A stretch of DNA of 64,000 nucleotides from positions 62,001 through 126,000 of the forward strand of contig LVAC01000011.1 of the NCBI GenBank assembly GCA_001602955.1, given 5' to 3'. Every line of letters begins with the position of its first letter. Position 1 is the stretch's first letter. A model generated the notes under the pieces. That model had not been told where the DNA came from. It did no database searches and was given only the letters and a program-made list of their open reading frames with translations. A program made the position numbers and the translations under genes. Below are positions 8,694 to 17,709 of the stretch, piece by piece. This DNA is from Sulfurospirillum sp001602955. GTDB lineage: Bacteria; Campylobacterota; Campylobacteria; Campylobacterales; Sulfurospirillaceae.

Positions 8694-9842
8694 ATGTTAA
8701 CCTTGGCAAAAAAAATGCAACACCTTGTCGATCTCATCGTCGTCAAATCGCCCGTAAGCGATAAAGAAGAACGTGTCAGGCTGAACCACTACGTGTGGGT
8801 AACGTTTATGATGCTTCCTATCACGCTGATTGCCGGAGCGTATCATGCCTCCGTACGCAATTACGCCTTAACGTTTTTAATCGTTCTCTTTTCGGCATAC
8901 CTCGTCACCACGCTTTTTTTGATTGCCAAAACCCGTAAAACGTACCTTTTGTATTTTGTCTCCAATGTCATTTTTACCGTTTTGATGATTTATCTGCTCT
9001 ACCATGCCGATTTTGACGCCTCGATGATTTTATGGCTTTTTACCTATCCGTTGGGAACGATTTTTTTATTCGGAAATCGTATCGGTTTTATGTGGAGTTG
9101 CGTATTGCTTGCGATCGTTATTGCCCTTTTCGCATGGGTTCCACACGTCGATCACGCATACAATCTGACGTTTAAAATCCGTTTTTGCTTTTCGTATCTT
9201 GCGATCGCGTTTATTACCAGTTGGATCGAATACCACCGTCATCGCTACCAACACGAGTCCGAAGCCAACCGTGAAGCCCTTTTAGCGGAACAGAGTCTTT
9301 TAAAAGAAGAGATTCACAGACGCACGCTTTTGGAAGAGGAGTTGCACTACCTTGCGCAAACCGACATGCTGACCAAACTTTACAACCGTCGCCATTTTCT
9401 CAACTGCGCACACAAAGAGTTCATCCGCGCCAAACGTTACGGTCACGATCTGGCATTTGCTCTTTTGGACGTCGACCACTTTAAATACATTAACGACAGC
9501 TTAGGACATCCCGTAGGCGACGTCGTACTGCAAACGCTCGGAGAGTATTGCGTTTCTCAGGTTCGCGATACCGATATTATCGGACGATTGGGCGGCGAAG
9601 AGTTGGCATTTTTACTCTTACATGTCAACGAAGAAAAGGCGAAAGAGAAGATGGAGCACTTGCGTATTGCTTTAAGCCGATTGCATATCACGTACACGCA
9701 AGGAATCGAGCCTTTAAACATTACCGCCAGTATCGGCGTAGCTTCGATTACCTCCGAAGTGCAAAGCTTTGAAGATTTGTATCTACGTGCCGATAAAAAA
9801 CTCTACGAAGCCAAAAGTGCCGGACGCAACTGCGTGCGTTAA
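8694..9842 (+). CDS. Membrane diguanylate cyclase (GGDEF)
   Basis: A 382-residue protein from the ATG at 8694. A GTG start at 8649 was set aside because it lies inside the preceding terminator. Several hydrophobic helices fill residues ~30-185 in a MASE-like arrangement, then a short coiled linker (to ~215) and a GGDEF domain. The active site is GGEEL, and the RXXD inhibitory site (RDTD) is present five residues before it. It should therefore make c-di-GMP with product inhibition. The signal sensed by the membrane part is unknown. It overlaps the next, convergent gene by 4 bp. Confidence 0.9.
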   Translation: MLTLAKKMQHLVDLIVVKSPVSDKEERVRLNHYVWVTFMMLPITLIAGAYHASVRNYALTFLIVLFSAYLVTTLFLIAKTRKTYLLYFVSNVIFTVLMIYLLYHADFDASMILWLFTYPLGTIFLFGNRIGFMWSCVLLAIVIALFAWVPHVDHAYNLTFKIRFCFSYLAIAFITSWIEYHRHRYQHESEANREALLAEQSLLKEEIHRRTLLEEELHYLAQTDMLTKLYNRRHFLNCAHKEFIRAKRYGHDLAFALLDVDHFKYINDSLGHPVGDVVLQTLGEYCVSQVRDTDIIGRLGGEELAFLLLHVNEEKAKEKMEHLRIALSRLHITYTQGIEPLNITASIGVASITSEVQSFEDLYLRADKKLYEAKSAGRNCVR

Positions 9843-10333
9843 GAGGCTTTTTTGAGCTTTGCGTTCTCTTTTTTCGTATGTCCGAAACGATCAAAGCCGT
9901 AGCGATTGTATCCGTCAACAAAAATTTTCTGTGACGGATCGAAACTCTCGCCGCAAGCTTCCTTATCGTAAACCACTTCGATACCTCTTTTCCCGTCCTT
10001 AACGCGTAACATGTACTCTACGCCTTGAGCAACCATGGAGACTTTGGAAAAGTCGTTGCACTGTCGTTTCAGATCGTCCGGCAAGGTTTTGTATTTGTAA
10101 AGTTCGTCAAGAATCTCTTTCGACTGCGACGTCGTCGCATCGAGCAAAACCCGTTTTCCTTCCACGTCGACATGCTGGACGACGAGCCTTAACTCTTTGT
10201 ACTTAAACGTTTGCGGGAGATTGGACTCCATACTTTTTGCCATCACGGACGCAAGAAGCTCAGGCGTTATCTTAAAACCCGACTGGGCACACACAAGCGA
10301 AACCAAACATCCTAAAGCCATCCAAAAGCGCAT
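9839..10333 (-). CDS. Secreted or periplasmic protein of unknown function
   Basis: A 164-residue protein with a clear short signal peptide (MRFWMALGCLVSLVCAQ). The mature part is soluble, rich in Lys and Glu, with two cysteines that could form a disulfide (in KRQCNDF and KEACGES). I recognise no domain. It is a single gene, convergent with the diguanylate cyclase and divergent from the amino acid permease. Confidence 0.65.
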   Translation of the reverse strand: MRFWMALGCLVSLVCAQSGFKITPELLASVMAKSMESNLPQTFKYKELRLVVQHVDVEGKRVLLDATTSQSKEILDELYKYKTLPDDLKRQCNDFSKVSMVAQGVEYMLRVKDGKRGIEVVYDKEACGESFDPSQKIFVDGYNRYGFDRFGHTKKENAKLKKAS

Positions 10334-10446
10334 GTCTTATCATCCTCAAATAATTTTCGTAATTGTACTTCTTTTTTGAGCAGATGTCAGCCTCCTTTTG
10401 CTTCAAAAAAGATACAATATACGCTTTTAATTGAGAAAGGAAATAC

Positions 10447-11784
10447 ATGCACAAAAACTCTCTGAGTCGAGGTCTCCAAAACAGACACGTTCAGTTGATC
10501 GCCTTGGGCGGAGCGATCGGAACGGGACTGTTCTTAGGCGTTTCAACCACCGTCCAAATGACCGGTCCGGCGGTTCTTTTAGGCTATGCGTTAGGCGGAT
10601 TTATCGCGTTTATGATTATGCGACAACTCGGCGAAATGATCGTCGAAGAGCCGGTAGCAGGTTCTTTTAGCCACTTTGCAAATACCTATTGGCATCACTT
10701 TGCCGGTTTTGCTTCGGGCTGGAACTACTGGATGCTTTACGTTTTAGTCGGTATGGCGGAACTCACCGCTATCGGAACGTTTATTCATTTTTGGTTACCC
10801 AACGTTCCGACATGGGCGTCCGCGGCCTTCTTTTTCGTCATCATCAACCTCGTCAATCTTGCCAACGTACGTTTTTACGGCGAATTTGAATTTTGGTTTG
10901 CCATCATCAAAGTGATCGCGATTATTGCGATGATCGCTTTTGGTTCCTACCTTCTCATCAGCGGCAACGGCGGCGAACAAGCACATTTGAGCAACCTTTG
11001 GGCACTTGAGGGCGGTTTTATGCCGCACGGATTTTCGGGCTTTGCGATGGCGATGGTGTTTATTATGTTCTCATTCGGCGGGCTCGAACTGATCGGTATC
11101 GCAGCAGCCGAAACGGACGATCCGAGCCGTACGATTCCCCAAGCGACCAATCAGGTCATTTACCGTATTTTAATCTTCTACGTCGGAGCGCTCGTCGTTT
11201 TACTTTCGTTAATGCCGTGGATGAAAATGACCAAAGAGGTAACGCCTTTTGTGATGGTCTTTCACAGTCTGGATCAAAACTTTGTTGCGCATATTCTCAA
11301 TGCCATCGTTCTCACTGCTGCACTTTCGGTTTACAATAGCGGCGTTTACTCCAATTCGCGTATGCTCTACGGTCTTGCCGCACAAGGTAACGCACCCAAA
11401 CGCTTTATGAAAACCAATCGCGCCGGTGTGCCGGTCAATGCCGTTTTATTTTCGGCTCTTATTACGGGTCTGTGCGTCGTTTTGAACTACTTTATGCCCG
11501 AAGACGCTTTGAATTATCTCATGGCATTGGTCGTTTCGGCATTGGTTCTCAACTGGTTTATGATTAGTTTCGCGCATCTAAAATTCCGCTTGGCGAAAAA
11601 TAAAGAGAAAATCGTTCCGAAATTTAAAGCGTTGTGGTTTCCGTACGGAAATTACCTTTGCCTTGCGTTTTTCATCGGTATTTTAGTCGTGATGTGTTTC
11701 ATCGACGGTATTCGTACATCGGTCTTCCTGATCCCCGTTTGGCTGATCATTCTTGCGTTAGGCTATAAATTTTTACGCAAATAA
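10447..11784 (+). CDS. APC-superfamily amino acid permease (AAT family)
   Basis: A 445-residue protein with about 12 hydrophobic segments. The start LSRGLQNRHVQLIALGGAIG and then GTGLFLG is the typical TM1 region of AroP/PheP/CycA/ProY-type proton symporters. FSFGGLELIGIAAAE is the TM6 signature of the family. It imports an amino acid across the inner membrane; aromatic amino acids, D-Ser/D-Ala/Gly or proline are all possible. A D-amino-acid-type transaminase lies three genes upstream, but nothing ties them functionally. An AAAGGA ribosome site precedes the ATG. Confidence 0.88.
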   Translation: MHKNSLSRGLQNRHVQLIALGGAIGTGLFLGVSTTVQMTGPAVLLGYALGGFIAFMIMRQLGEMIVEEPVAGSFSHFANTYWHHFAGFASGWNYWMLYVLVGMAELTAIGTFIHFWLPNVPTWASAAFFFVIINLVNLANVRFYGEFEFWFAIIKVIAIIAMIAFGSYLLISGNGGEQAHLSNLWALEGGFMPHGFSGFAMAMVFIMFSFGGLELIGIAAAETDDPSRTIPQATNQVIYRILIFYVGALVVLLSLMPWMKMTKEVTPFVMVFHSLDQNFVAHILNAIVLTAALSVYNSGVYSNSRMLYGLAAQGNAPKRFMKTNRAGVPVNAVLFSALITGLCVVLNYFMPEDALNYLMALVVSALVLNWFMISFAHLKFRLAKNKEKIVPKFKALWFPYGNYLCLAFFIGILVVMCFIDGIRTSVFLIPVWLIILALGYKFLRK

Positions 11785-11793
11785 GCCTCTTAT

Positions 11794-11830
11794 ATTCTTA
11801 CATGTAAACCATTTTACATGTAAGAATTTT
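11794..11830. terminator. 15-bp perfect palindrome built on two TTACATGTAA units; terminator after the permease
   Basis: ATTCTTACATGTAAA, loop CCAT, then its exact reverse complement, followed by TTT. It lies 9 bp after the permease stop and can act as a terminator. It also consists of two copies of the window-wide ACATGT motif. Confidence 0.65.
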
Positions 11831-11920
11831 CCTCTTAAACCAACTCAATTTTTATACTTAAGAAATAATTTGTCATACTCTACATGTAAAAGAGATTTGA
11901 TTTTATGAAAGAGTGGCACC

Positions 11921-12523
11921 ATGCATCAAGACACTGTTTATTTTTACCAATTTTTCCAAGCACTCAATCATTACTCTCCCATATCGCACGATGATTTTTT
12001 ACTGCTAAAACCTTTTCTTGAAGTAAAACAAATTCCAAAAGCAGAAGTTTTACAAGACAATTATAGCCCTGCTCATTCGATATATTTTATCGTTAAAGGA
12101 TTGCTTCGTACGTACTATTTGCATGAAGATGGAACGATTTACAATAAAAATCTTTTTATGGAAAATTACTTTTCCGCTTCTGTGGTTTCACTGCTAAGCG
12201 GTGAAAATTCATATTTGTGCATTGAAGCACTTGAAGAGAGTATCGTTATTCAAATGAACTACCAAGGGTATCGCCATCTCATTGATACACACGATGCTTT
12301 CAAAAATTTTTATATTCGCTATCTTGAATCAAACTGGGTCATTGAAAAAGAGCGCAACGAGATTTCACTCATCGTCGATAACGCCACGAAACGCTATCAA
12401 CGCTTTATCGCACGTTATCCTGACATTGAAACTCGCATTTCACAACATCATATCGCCGCACATCTTGGCATCACCCCCACACAATTAAGTCGCATCCGCA
12501 AAAGTCTCAACCTATGTCAATGA
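11921..12523 (+). CDS. Crp/Fnr-family transcription regulator
   Basis: A 200-residue protein with an N-terminal cyclic-nucleotide-binding beta-barrel (residues ~20-130, with SIYFIVKGLLRTYY) and a short C-terminal helix-turn-helix (HHIAAHLGITPTQLSRIRK). No FNR-type cysteine cluster is present. Similar short regulators often control an adjacent gene; here that would be the EamA exporter 51 bp downstream on the same strand. The effector is unknown. Confidence 0.85.
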   Translation: MHQDTVYFYQFFQALNHYSPISHDDFLLLKPFLEVKQIPKAEVLQDNYSPAHSIYFIVKGLLRTYYLHEDGTIYNKNLFMENYFSASVVSLLSGENSYLCIEALEESIVIQMNYQGYRHLIDTHDAFKNFYIRYLESNWVIEKERNEISLIVDNATKRYQRFIARYPDIETRISQHHIAAHLGITPTQLSRIRKSLNLCQ

Positions 12524-12574
12524 CATCGCTTTTAAAATAGACTATGATGCGCTCATCTAAAACAAAGGTTTTTC

Positions 12575-13465
12575 GTGAGTAAAGAGACAAAAGCACATTT
12601 TCTAGTACTTCTCAACACATTTTTAGTCGCAGGTTCGTTCATCGCCTCTCAAAAAATTGCAGGGCTCATTCACCCTATTTCGCTGACACTGTTGCGTTTT
12701 GTTCTTGCGTCCATTTTACTGAGCCCTTTTATTTTTTTCAACTCCACGAAACGAGAAAAGCTGACAAAAACATTTCCTAAAGCGATGATGATTAGCCTGT
12801 TTTATTCACTCTATTTCATCGCTTTTTTTAAAGCGTTGGAGATAACAACAGCGCTCAATACAGGCACACTTTACACGCTTGTGCCGCTTGTTACGGCTAT
12901 TTTGTGCATCTTTTTCTTTAAAGAGCGCATCAGCCCTTTTCAATTATTGATTTATCTCTGCGGTATCGTGGGAACAGTGACTATCGTTTTTAAGGGCGAA
13001 CTCTCTTTGTTGCTTCATTTTTCAATCAACAGAGGTGATTTTATCTTTTTGAGTGCCGTACTTTTTATGGCTATTTATTCGATTTTGACCAAATTTTTGC
13101 ATCAAGAAGAGGATGACGTACTGGTGTTGGTATTTATGACGCTTGTGGGTGGAAGTCTTTGGATGTTTACTGCATTGATGCTGATGGATATACCGCTTCA
13201 ATGGAGCCAAATCAAAGGCGATGCATTCATGTATATGCTTTATCTTGTCATCGGAGCAACGTTGATGACTGTGTATCTCACACAAAAAGCCTCCATCATC
13301 ATTGGTCCCAAAAAAGTGATGGCGTATGTTTACATCAACCCGGCCAGTATAGCTCTTTTACTCTATTTGATTGAAGGAACCACACTTACATGGGACATTG
13401 GCGTGGGCATCGGTGTCTCTGCTGTTTCAACGCTCATGCTACTGAACCACCACTCTAAGCGTTGA
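12575..13465 (+). CDS. EamA/DMT-superfamily transporter
   Basis: A 296-residue membrane protein with about 10 hydrophobic helices in two homologous halves, typical of the EamA (RhaT/YdcZ) drug/metabolite transporter group. Translation starts at GTG 12575 with AAAGG upstream. It sits directly after the Crp-type regulator, probably in one transcript, which suggests inducible export of a metabolite. The last 11 bp overlap the convergent PhzF-like gene. Substrate is unknown. Confidence 0.87.
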   Translation: MSKETKAHFLVLLNTFLVAGSFIASQKIAGLIHPISLTLLRFVLASILLSPFIFFNSTKREKLTKTFPKAMMISLFYSLYFIAFFKALEITTALNTGTLYTLVPLVTAILCIFFFKERISPFQLLIYLCGIVGTVTIVFKGELSLLLHFSINRGDFIFLSAVLFMAIYSILTKFLHQEEDDVLVLVFMTLVGGSLWMFTALMLMDIPLQWSQIKGDAFMYMLYLVIGATLMTVYLTQKASIIIGPKKVMAYVYINPASIALLLYLIEGTTLTWDIGVGIGVSAVSTLMLLNHHSKR

Positions 13466-14261
13466 GTGTTACGGAGCCTTGTAAATACTGAACACACGTA
13501 CCTGAGACAAAAACACGCTCTTGCGTAACACGACAATAAAGCACGCCCGTACGTTTTGACGCTTGTAACGCTACCAGTTCACTTTTTCCTAAACGCTTTG
13601 CCCAAAAAGGTGCAAGCCCCGCATGAATAGAGCCTGTCACTGGGTCTTCCACACCGCCATTGGCTGGCCAAAAATAGCGTGATGCAAAGTCATATGCCTT
13701 GCTTGGAGCGGTCACGACAACATCCAAAGGGGCAAGCGTTTTTAGTTTTTCAAGATCGGGCACGACATTTTTAACATCATCCTCATTCGTATACACGGCA
13801 AAGTACGCTTGTTGGTTTTGATGAAATTCTAAAGGAGCAATTGAAAGCCCTGTTTGCAATGCATCTGGAATAACGCTTAGTTTCTCAGGCGCACGGTTGG
13901 GAAAGCTCATCTCAATGCGCCCGTTTTCACGCGCATACACTTCAATTTCACCTACTGCTTTGGCAAAAAATGTGATGCACTCTTTTTCTCCTAGATGATT
14001 AAAAATAACATACGAACTCGCCAACGTCGCATGACCGCAAAAGGCTATCTCAGTCAGTGGCGAAAACCAACGGATTTCATAGACACCTTTATCGTTTTTG
14101 ACAAAAAAAGCCGTTTCTGAAAGGTTGTTTTCAGAGGCAATGCTTTGCATCACAGATTCTGGTAGCCAATGCTCAAGCGGCACAACGGCGGCTTGGTTGC
14201 CTTTAAAAAGCGCATCCGTAAAGGCGTCGATGATGTAGATGGGGAGTTGGGAAAGAATCAT
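13455..14261 (-). CDS. PhzF-family isomerase/epimerase
   Basis: A 268-residue protein of the PhzF/diaminopimelate-epimerase fold. It carries the opening DAFTDALFKGNQAAVV, the catalytic glutamate in NNLSETAFF (about residue 49), the FCGHATLASS motif, and DPVTGSIHAGLA in the C-terminal half. Most bacterial PhzF paralogues are uncharacterised metabolite-repair or isomerase enzymes, and no phenazine genes are present here. It is a single gene convergent with the EamA transporter. Confidence 0.88.
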   Translation of the reverse strand: MILSQLPIYIIDAFTDALFKGNQAAVVPLEHWLPESVMQSIASENNLSETAFFVKNDKGVYEIRWFSPLTEIAFCGHATLASSYVIFNHLGEKECITFFAKAVGEIEVYARENGRIEMSFPNRAPEKLSVIPDALQTGLSIAPLEFHQNQQAYFAVYTNEDDVKNVVPDLEKLKTLAPLDVVVTAPSKAYDFASRYFWPANGGVEDPVTGSIHAGLAPFWAKRLGKSELVALQASKRTGVLYCRVTQERVFVSGTCVQYLQGSVTLNA

Positions 14262-14372
14262 TATTTAAACCTTTTGCTTGAAATGAAAAATATACTAATG
14301 TAGTTGTTAGATTAAGATTTGATTTTTTATATCTGACATCCTCTTGGTATAATTTTATAACCTTACTTATTC

Positions 14373-14657
14373 TTATTCAAATAACTCCGAATGCGAGCCA
14401 AGCCGAATGAGATTGAGCATTTGTTCATCAAGAAAATAAATTACAAGCAAATCACCACTAACATGAAACTCTCTAAACCCTGACCAATTACCCTCAAGGC
14501 AATGGTCTAAAGCTTCAGGAGGTAAAGATTCACGTTGCAAAAGTTTTGCCACATAAACGACAAACTTTGCGAAATGCTTTTCGCTCATTTTTACATGTAA
14601 AAAATCTTTTGTAAACTGTTTATGCCTCTTAATGCTGAGCACTTTTTTGACTTTCAA
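14373..14657 (-). CDS. yafQ: YafQ-family mRNA interferase toxin
   Basis: A RelE-superfamily ribosome-dependent endoribonuclease, about 90-94 residues. The family pattern is present: ALDHCLEGNWSGFREFHV, then D, and the catalytic-type histidine in LGSHSELFE. The listed start is a TTG at 14657; a GTG at 14642 is an equally good start and would shorten the overlap with the antitoxin gene from 29 to 14 bp. Key residues are intact, so the toxin is probably active. Confidence 0.88.
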   Translation of the reverse strand: MKVKKVLSIKRHKQFTKDFLHVKMSEKHFAKFVVYVAKLLQRESLPPEALDHCLEGNWSGFREFHVSGDLLVIYFLDEQMLNLIRLGSHSELFE

Positions 14658-14904
14658 GTTCTGTTTTTAATGTTTCAAGTGTGACGGTTTCCATATTGAT
14701 GCCCACACGTGCTTCGTTCATTGCTTTGGCAGTTGTCTTATTAGGGATTTTAAGCTCAAAAGGAATACCGTTTTCGCTTTTAACTTTGGCTAAAAACATA
14801 TTGATTGCTTGAGAAGTCGAGATGCCTAATTGTTTAAAAATAGCCTCTGCGGACTGTTTTAATTCAGCATCGCATCTAGCTCTAATGGTTGCTTCAAGTG
14901 CCAT
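14629..14904 (-). CDS. dinJ: RelB/DinJ-family antitoxin
   Basis: A 91-residue protein starting MALEATIRARCDAELKQSAE, with the ribbon-helix-helix N-terminus of DinJ (GISTSQAINMFLAKV) and a toxin-wrapping C-terminal tail. It is the first gene of the pair and overlaps the toxin gene. The protein should neutralise YafQ and repress its own promoter through the large palindrome just upstream. Confidence 0.9.
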   Translation of the reverse strand: MALEATIRARCDAELKQSAEAIFKQLGISTSQAINMFLAKVKSENGIPFELKIPNKTTAKAMNEARVGINMETVTLETLKTELESQKSAQH

Positions 14905-14927
14905 AGTATCTCCTTATAATTATTTTG

Positions 14928-14965
14928 TAGCACTATTGTAGCACAAAATTGCTACAATAGTGCTA
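14928..14965. promoter_or_regulatory. Operator palindrome of the dinJ-yafQ module
   Basis: Two perfect 16-bp arms, TAGCACTATTGTAGCA and its reverse complement, are separated by CAAAAT. It lies 24 bp before the dinJ start codon, where a DinJ autorepressor site is expected. Each arm also contains TAGCA...TAGCA sub-repeats. The right end overlaps the stop codon of the upstream YgjP-like gene. Confidence 0.82.
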
Positions 14966-15466
14966 ATACAACTTCCCAAACACATCTAAATGCGTGAGGT
15001 AAAGCCTAACGTCAAACTCGAGTTGATGGTAACTTGGCTCCATCTTCTCGCATAGGGCGTAAAAGGCTTTGTTGTGAACTTTTTCTTTTAAGTGTGCTAA
15101 TTCATGCACGCAGATCATCTTTAAAAAAGGCTCCGGTGCGGTTTTGAAAAGCGTTGCGATACGGATTTCGCTTTTGCTTCGAAGGCGTCCGCCGTGGTTT
15201 TTGATGGTGGTGCGATGCAGCCCAAGTGCGTCGTTAATGTCACTGATCTTTCCGTCGTACGAGACGCGGCTGATCGGTTCGCTTTTACGAAGAAATTCCG
15301 AACGTAACGCTATGACGTAGGCATACAAGGCTTTATCGCCGCTGATCGCGTGCGTGGTGGGGTACTTTTTTAGCAGGTATAAACCGAGTTTTTCCTCGTC
15401 GATGAGGCGTTGTACTTGTTGTTGCAGGCTATGAGGATAGTGTTCTACGTAGTTTAAAGGATTCAT
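14963..15466 (-). CDS. YgjP-like zinc metallopeptidase-fold protein (DUF45/WSS1-like)
   Basis: A 167-residue protein. The zinc motif HELAHLKEKVHNKAFY (HEXXH with a downstream histidine) lies near residues 118-133, the hallmark of YgjP/DUF45 proteins related to SprT and WSS1 proteases. It overlaps the CHAD-protein gene upstream by 4 bp, so the two are translationally coupled. Its stop codon overlaps the toxin-antitoxin operator. The cellular substrate is not known for this family. Confidence 0.82.
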   Translation of the reverse strand: MNPLNYVEHYPHSLQQQVQRLIDEEKLGLYLLKKYPTTHAISGDKALYAYVIALRSEFLRKSEPISRVSYDGKISDINDALGLHRTTIKNHGGRLRSKSEIRIATLFKTAPEPFLKMICVHELAHLKEKVHNKAFYALCEKMEPSYHQLEFDVRLYLTHLDVFGKLY

Positions 15467-16335
15467 CGTGCCTCATCGCATCGTTGAAAGCGGCGAAAAC
15501 GTTTTTTGAGGTTTTCGGCTTTACATGTAGCGATACATGTACGTTTATCTTCACGCAAATCCGCTTTCAGCAGTGCCGAAAGTTCTCGAAGTTCGGTTTG
15601 ATGCAACGCGTTATAGCGTTTGATACGTTTAATTTGCACATGTTTATCCTGTACGTTTCCCAAGGCGGTTTGCATCGGCTTCAAACTCTTGGCAAAATCT
15701 TTCCATCCAAGAGCGTCGCAGGTATAGCGTAAAGTTTTGTAGTGTAGGCGTAGTTGATGTAAACGTTCGTTGGAAGCATCCGCCACGAGGTGTTGCGAAA
15801 GCTTAGCGATCTTTTTCACGCGGGCGCGAACGATTGCTTCGAGACGGTGCGAAGCATGTTTTTGCGTTGGAGTGAGATACAAGTTTGCATCTTCTACGCA
15901 ACGTTGTAGCGATGAAAGCATCTCAGATTCACGCGCGTAGCGTTCGCAAAAACGATCGTATGCGTCTTGTCGTTCTTGGCGCAACGCGTTTTCAACCGCT
16001 TCGAGTTCGGCAAGCGAAACGGCTTCGACGCGGTTTTTATACGTCTCGATGCACGCTAAAAAGACATCCAAATCCCGCATGGCGTTGGTCTCTTTTTGCA
16101 AAAATTTAAGGGTTTGTATGAGGACTTTGCGGCGTTTTTTTTCCAGAAACGAACCGAACTCTTGGCATAAAGAGCGGCTAAAACGAAGGTGTATGCGATA
16201 ACGATGCAAACTCTCCGGCTCGTCGGTTTGTATAAAGCGTTTGACATGTAAGGCTATCTCGCTTTGCGCTTGCATGAGATTTTGTTGGAGAAGCATCGGG
16301 ATTTCAAGTGTACCGTGATCGTTTAAAGAGCTCAT
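15463..16335 (-). CDS. CHAD-domain protein
   Basis: A 290-residue, histidine- and arginine-rich all-helical protein. Its repeats (EPESLHRYRIHLRFSRSL; NERLHQLRLHYKTLRY) are characteristic of the CHAD domain, which binds inorganic polyphosphate. I place the start at ATG 16335 with AAAGG upstream; the frame stays open to 16434 but that extension is hydrophobic and lacks a ribosome site. No CYTH triphosphatase domain is attached or nearby. It is coupled to the YgjP-like gene. A role at polyphosphate granules is a family-level inference. Confidence 0.83.
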   Translation of the reverse strand: MSSLNDHGTLEIPMLLQQNLMQAQSEIALHVKRFIQTDEPESLHRYRIHLRFSRSLCQEFGSFLEKKRRKVLIQTLKFLQKETNAMRDLDVFLACIETYKNRVEAVSLAELEAVENALRQERQDAYDRFCERYARESEMLSSLQRCVEDANLYLTPTQKHASHRLEAIVRARVKKIAKLSQHLVADASNERLHQLRLHYKTLRYTCDALGWKDFAKSLKPMQTALGNVQDKHVQIKRIKRYNALHQTELRELSALLKADLREDKRTCIATCKAENLKKRFRRFQRCDEAR

Positions 16336-16548
16336 TTTGCGCCTTTTGGAGAAAGGTTGTGCGAGTATTAAGCAAAAGAGAAAACACTCGGCGTATAGAA
16401 AAAGATTGTAGTCTTTTAATCGTAAAAACGGCATTAAAAAAGCCCGTATATTTACTTTCCGTATAATAAATAAGGCTATAATAGGTCATCTTTAATGCAT
16501 GTTCTTGTCATACCGCAAGAACGTTTGAATTGTCACAAAGGCTCTATG

Positions 16549-17709
16549 ATGAATGAACGAATGGATGAAATGCTTCAAGACTTAAGTGCGCTAGAGCGCA
16601 AACCGACATCGGGCATCGGAACGTATTTAAGCTTAATCGCCCTACCGAGTGCGGCGTATCTTTATTTTATTCTCGGGTATTTGGACGTTCTTCACTTCCA
16701 TGTCGGCATACACAGCATCGTTTTGATCGGACTGATCTTTTTCGTGTCGCTTGTGTTTGCCAAACATAACGGAGAGTACGGCGCATGCACGTTTCGCCGC
16801 TACGGCAACGAGCTCAAAAGCGAACTCAACGCGTACGTGACGAAAAACCTTATGCGTATCGGCGAAACCGAAAAGTCAAACGCAACGTTCGAGACGTTTA
16901 TGGACGCTTACGCTAAACGCATTCGAAACGACAATTATGCTTCAATCGCCGCGGGCGTTTTCCCGACGATGGGAATTTTGGGTACGTTTATCTCCATCGC
17001 GTTGACGCTTCCCGATTTTTCGTCTCAAACGGCGGGTGCTTTGGAGCAAGAGATTTCCGTTTTGCTAAGCGGCGTGGGCACGGCGTTTTACGTCTCGATT
17101 TACGGTATTTTGCTTTCGCTTTGGTGGATTTTCTTCGAAAAACGAGGACTCAGCCGTTTCGATCGAGACGTTGAGATTATTCGTGAAGCGACCGCATCGC
17201 TTTTTTGGACCAAAGAAGAGATCGAACAAGCCTACCTCAAAGAGAACCTCCAACATTTTGAAAAAATCGGCTTGATGTTCGAACGTCTTAGCTCAAACGA
17301 CTTTTTCGAGCGTTTGGGTAAAAATATCGAATCCAAATTTGAACTCTTCGACGAAATGCTCACTATGGAAGCCAGTGCGGTCAAACGCGTCTCCGAGCAT
17401 ATCAAAGAGGGTATGGACACGTTAGCGCGTTCCCAAGAAAAGCAAAAAGGGTTGATCGAACTGCACGAACAAATGCTTGCCAAAATCGAGAGCTTTAACG
17501 AAAATACGACGGCGTTACATGTCGCAATGGCGCAGAACCACGAAGAGATGATCGCCACCAATCAAGAGCTTTTACGCGTACTCAAAGAATCCGCCGCGGC
17601 GCGCAATCCCAACGAGCCTAACGCGGAAGTCGAATCGCTCAAAGAGAGCCTCAAAATGATCGACGCCGAAACCGAAGAGATCATTCAAAAAATGGATGCG
17701 TTAAAATAA
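16549..17709 (+). CDS. MotA/TolQ/ExbB-type proton channel protein with a long coiled-coil tail
   Basis: About 387 residues from the ATG at 16549 (ATG 16546 is adjacent; AAAGG upstream). Two hydrophobic helices lie at ~30-75. The conserved MotA/ExbB channel segment follows at ~130-210, with AAGVFPTMGILGTFISIAL and then LSGVGTAFYVSIYGILLSL. From ~230 to the end it is a long, charged, predicted coiled coil. The stop overlaps the start of the MotB/OmpA-like partner. Flagellar MotA is shorter and lacks such a tail; ZorA of Zorya defence has one. No flagellar or Zorya genes adjoin. Function is unassigned beyond being a probable ion-driven stator. Confidence 0.8.
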   Translation: MNERMDEMLQDLSALERKPTSGIGTYLSLIALPSAAYLYFILGYLDVLHFHVGIHSIVLIGLIFFVSLVFAKHNGEYGACTFRRYGNELKSELNAYVTKNLMRIGETEKSNATFETFMDAYAKRIRNDNYASIAAGVFPTMGILGTFISIALTLPDFSSQTAGALEQEISVLLSGVGTAFYVSIYGILLSLWWIFFEKRGLSRFDRDVEIIREATASLFWTKEEIEQAYLKENLQHFEKIGLMFERLSSNDFFERLGKNIESKFELFDEMLTMEASAVKRVSEHIKEGMDTLARSQEKQKGLIELHEQMLAKIESFNENTTALHVAMAQNHEEMIATNQELLRVLKESAAARNPNEPNAEVESLKESLKMIDAETEEIIQKMDALK

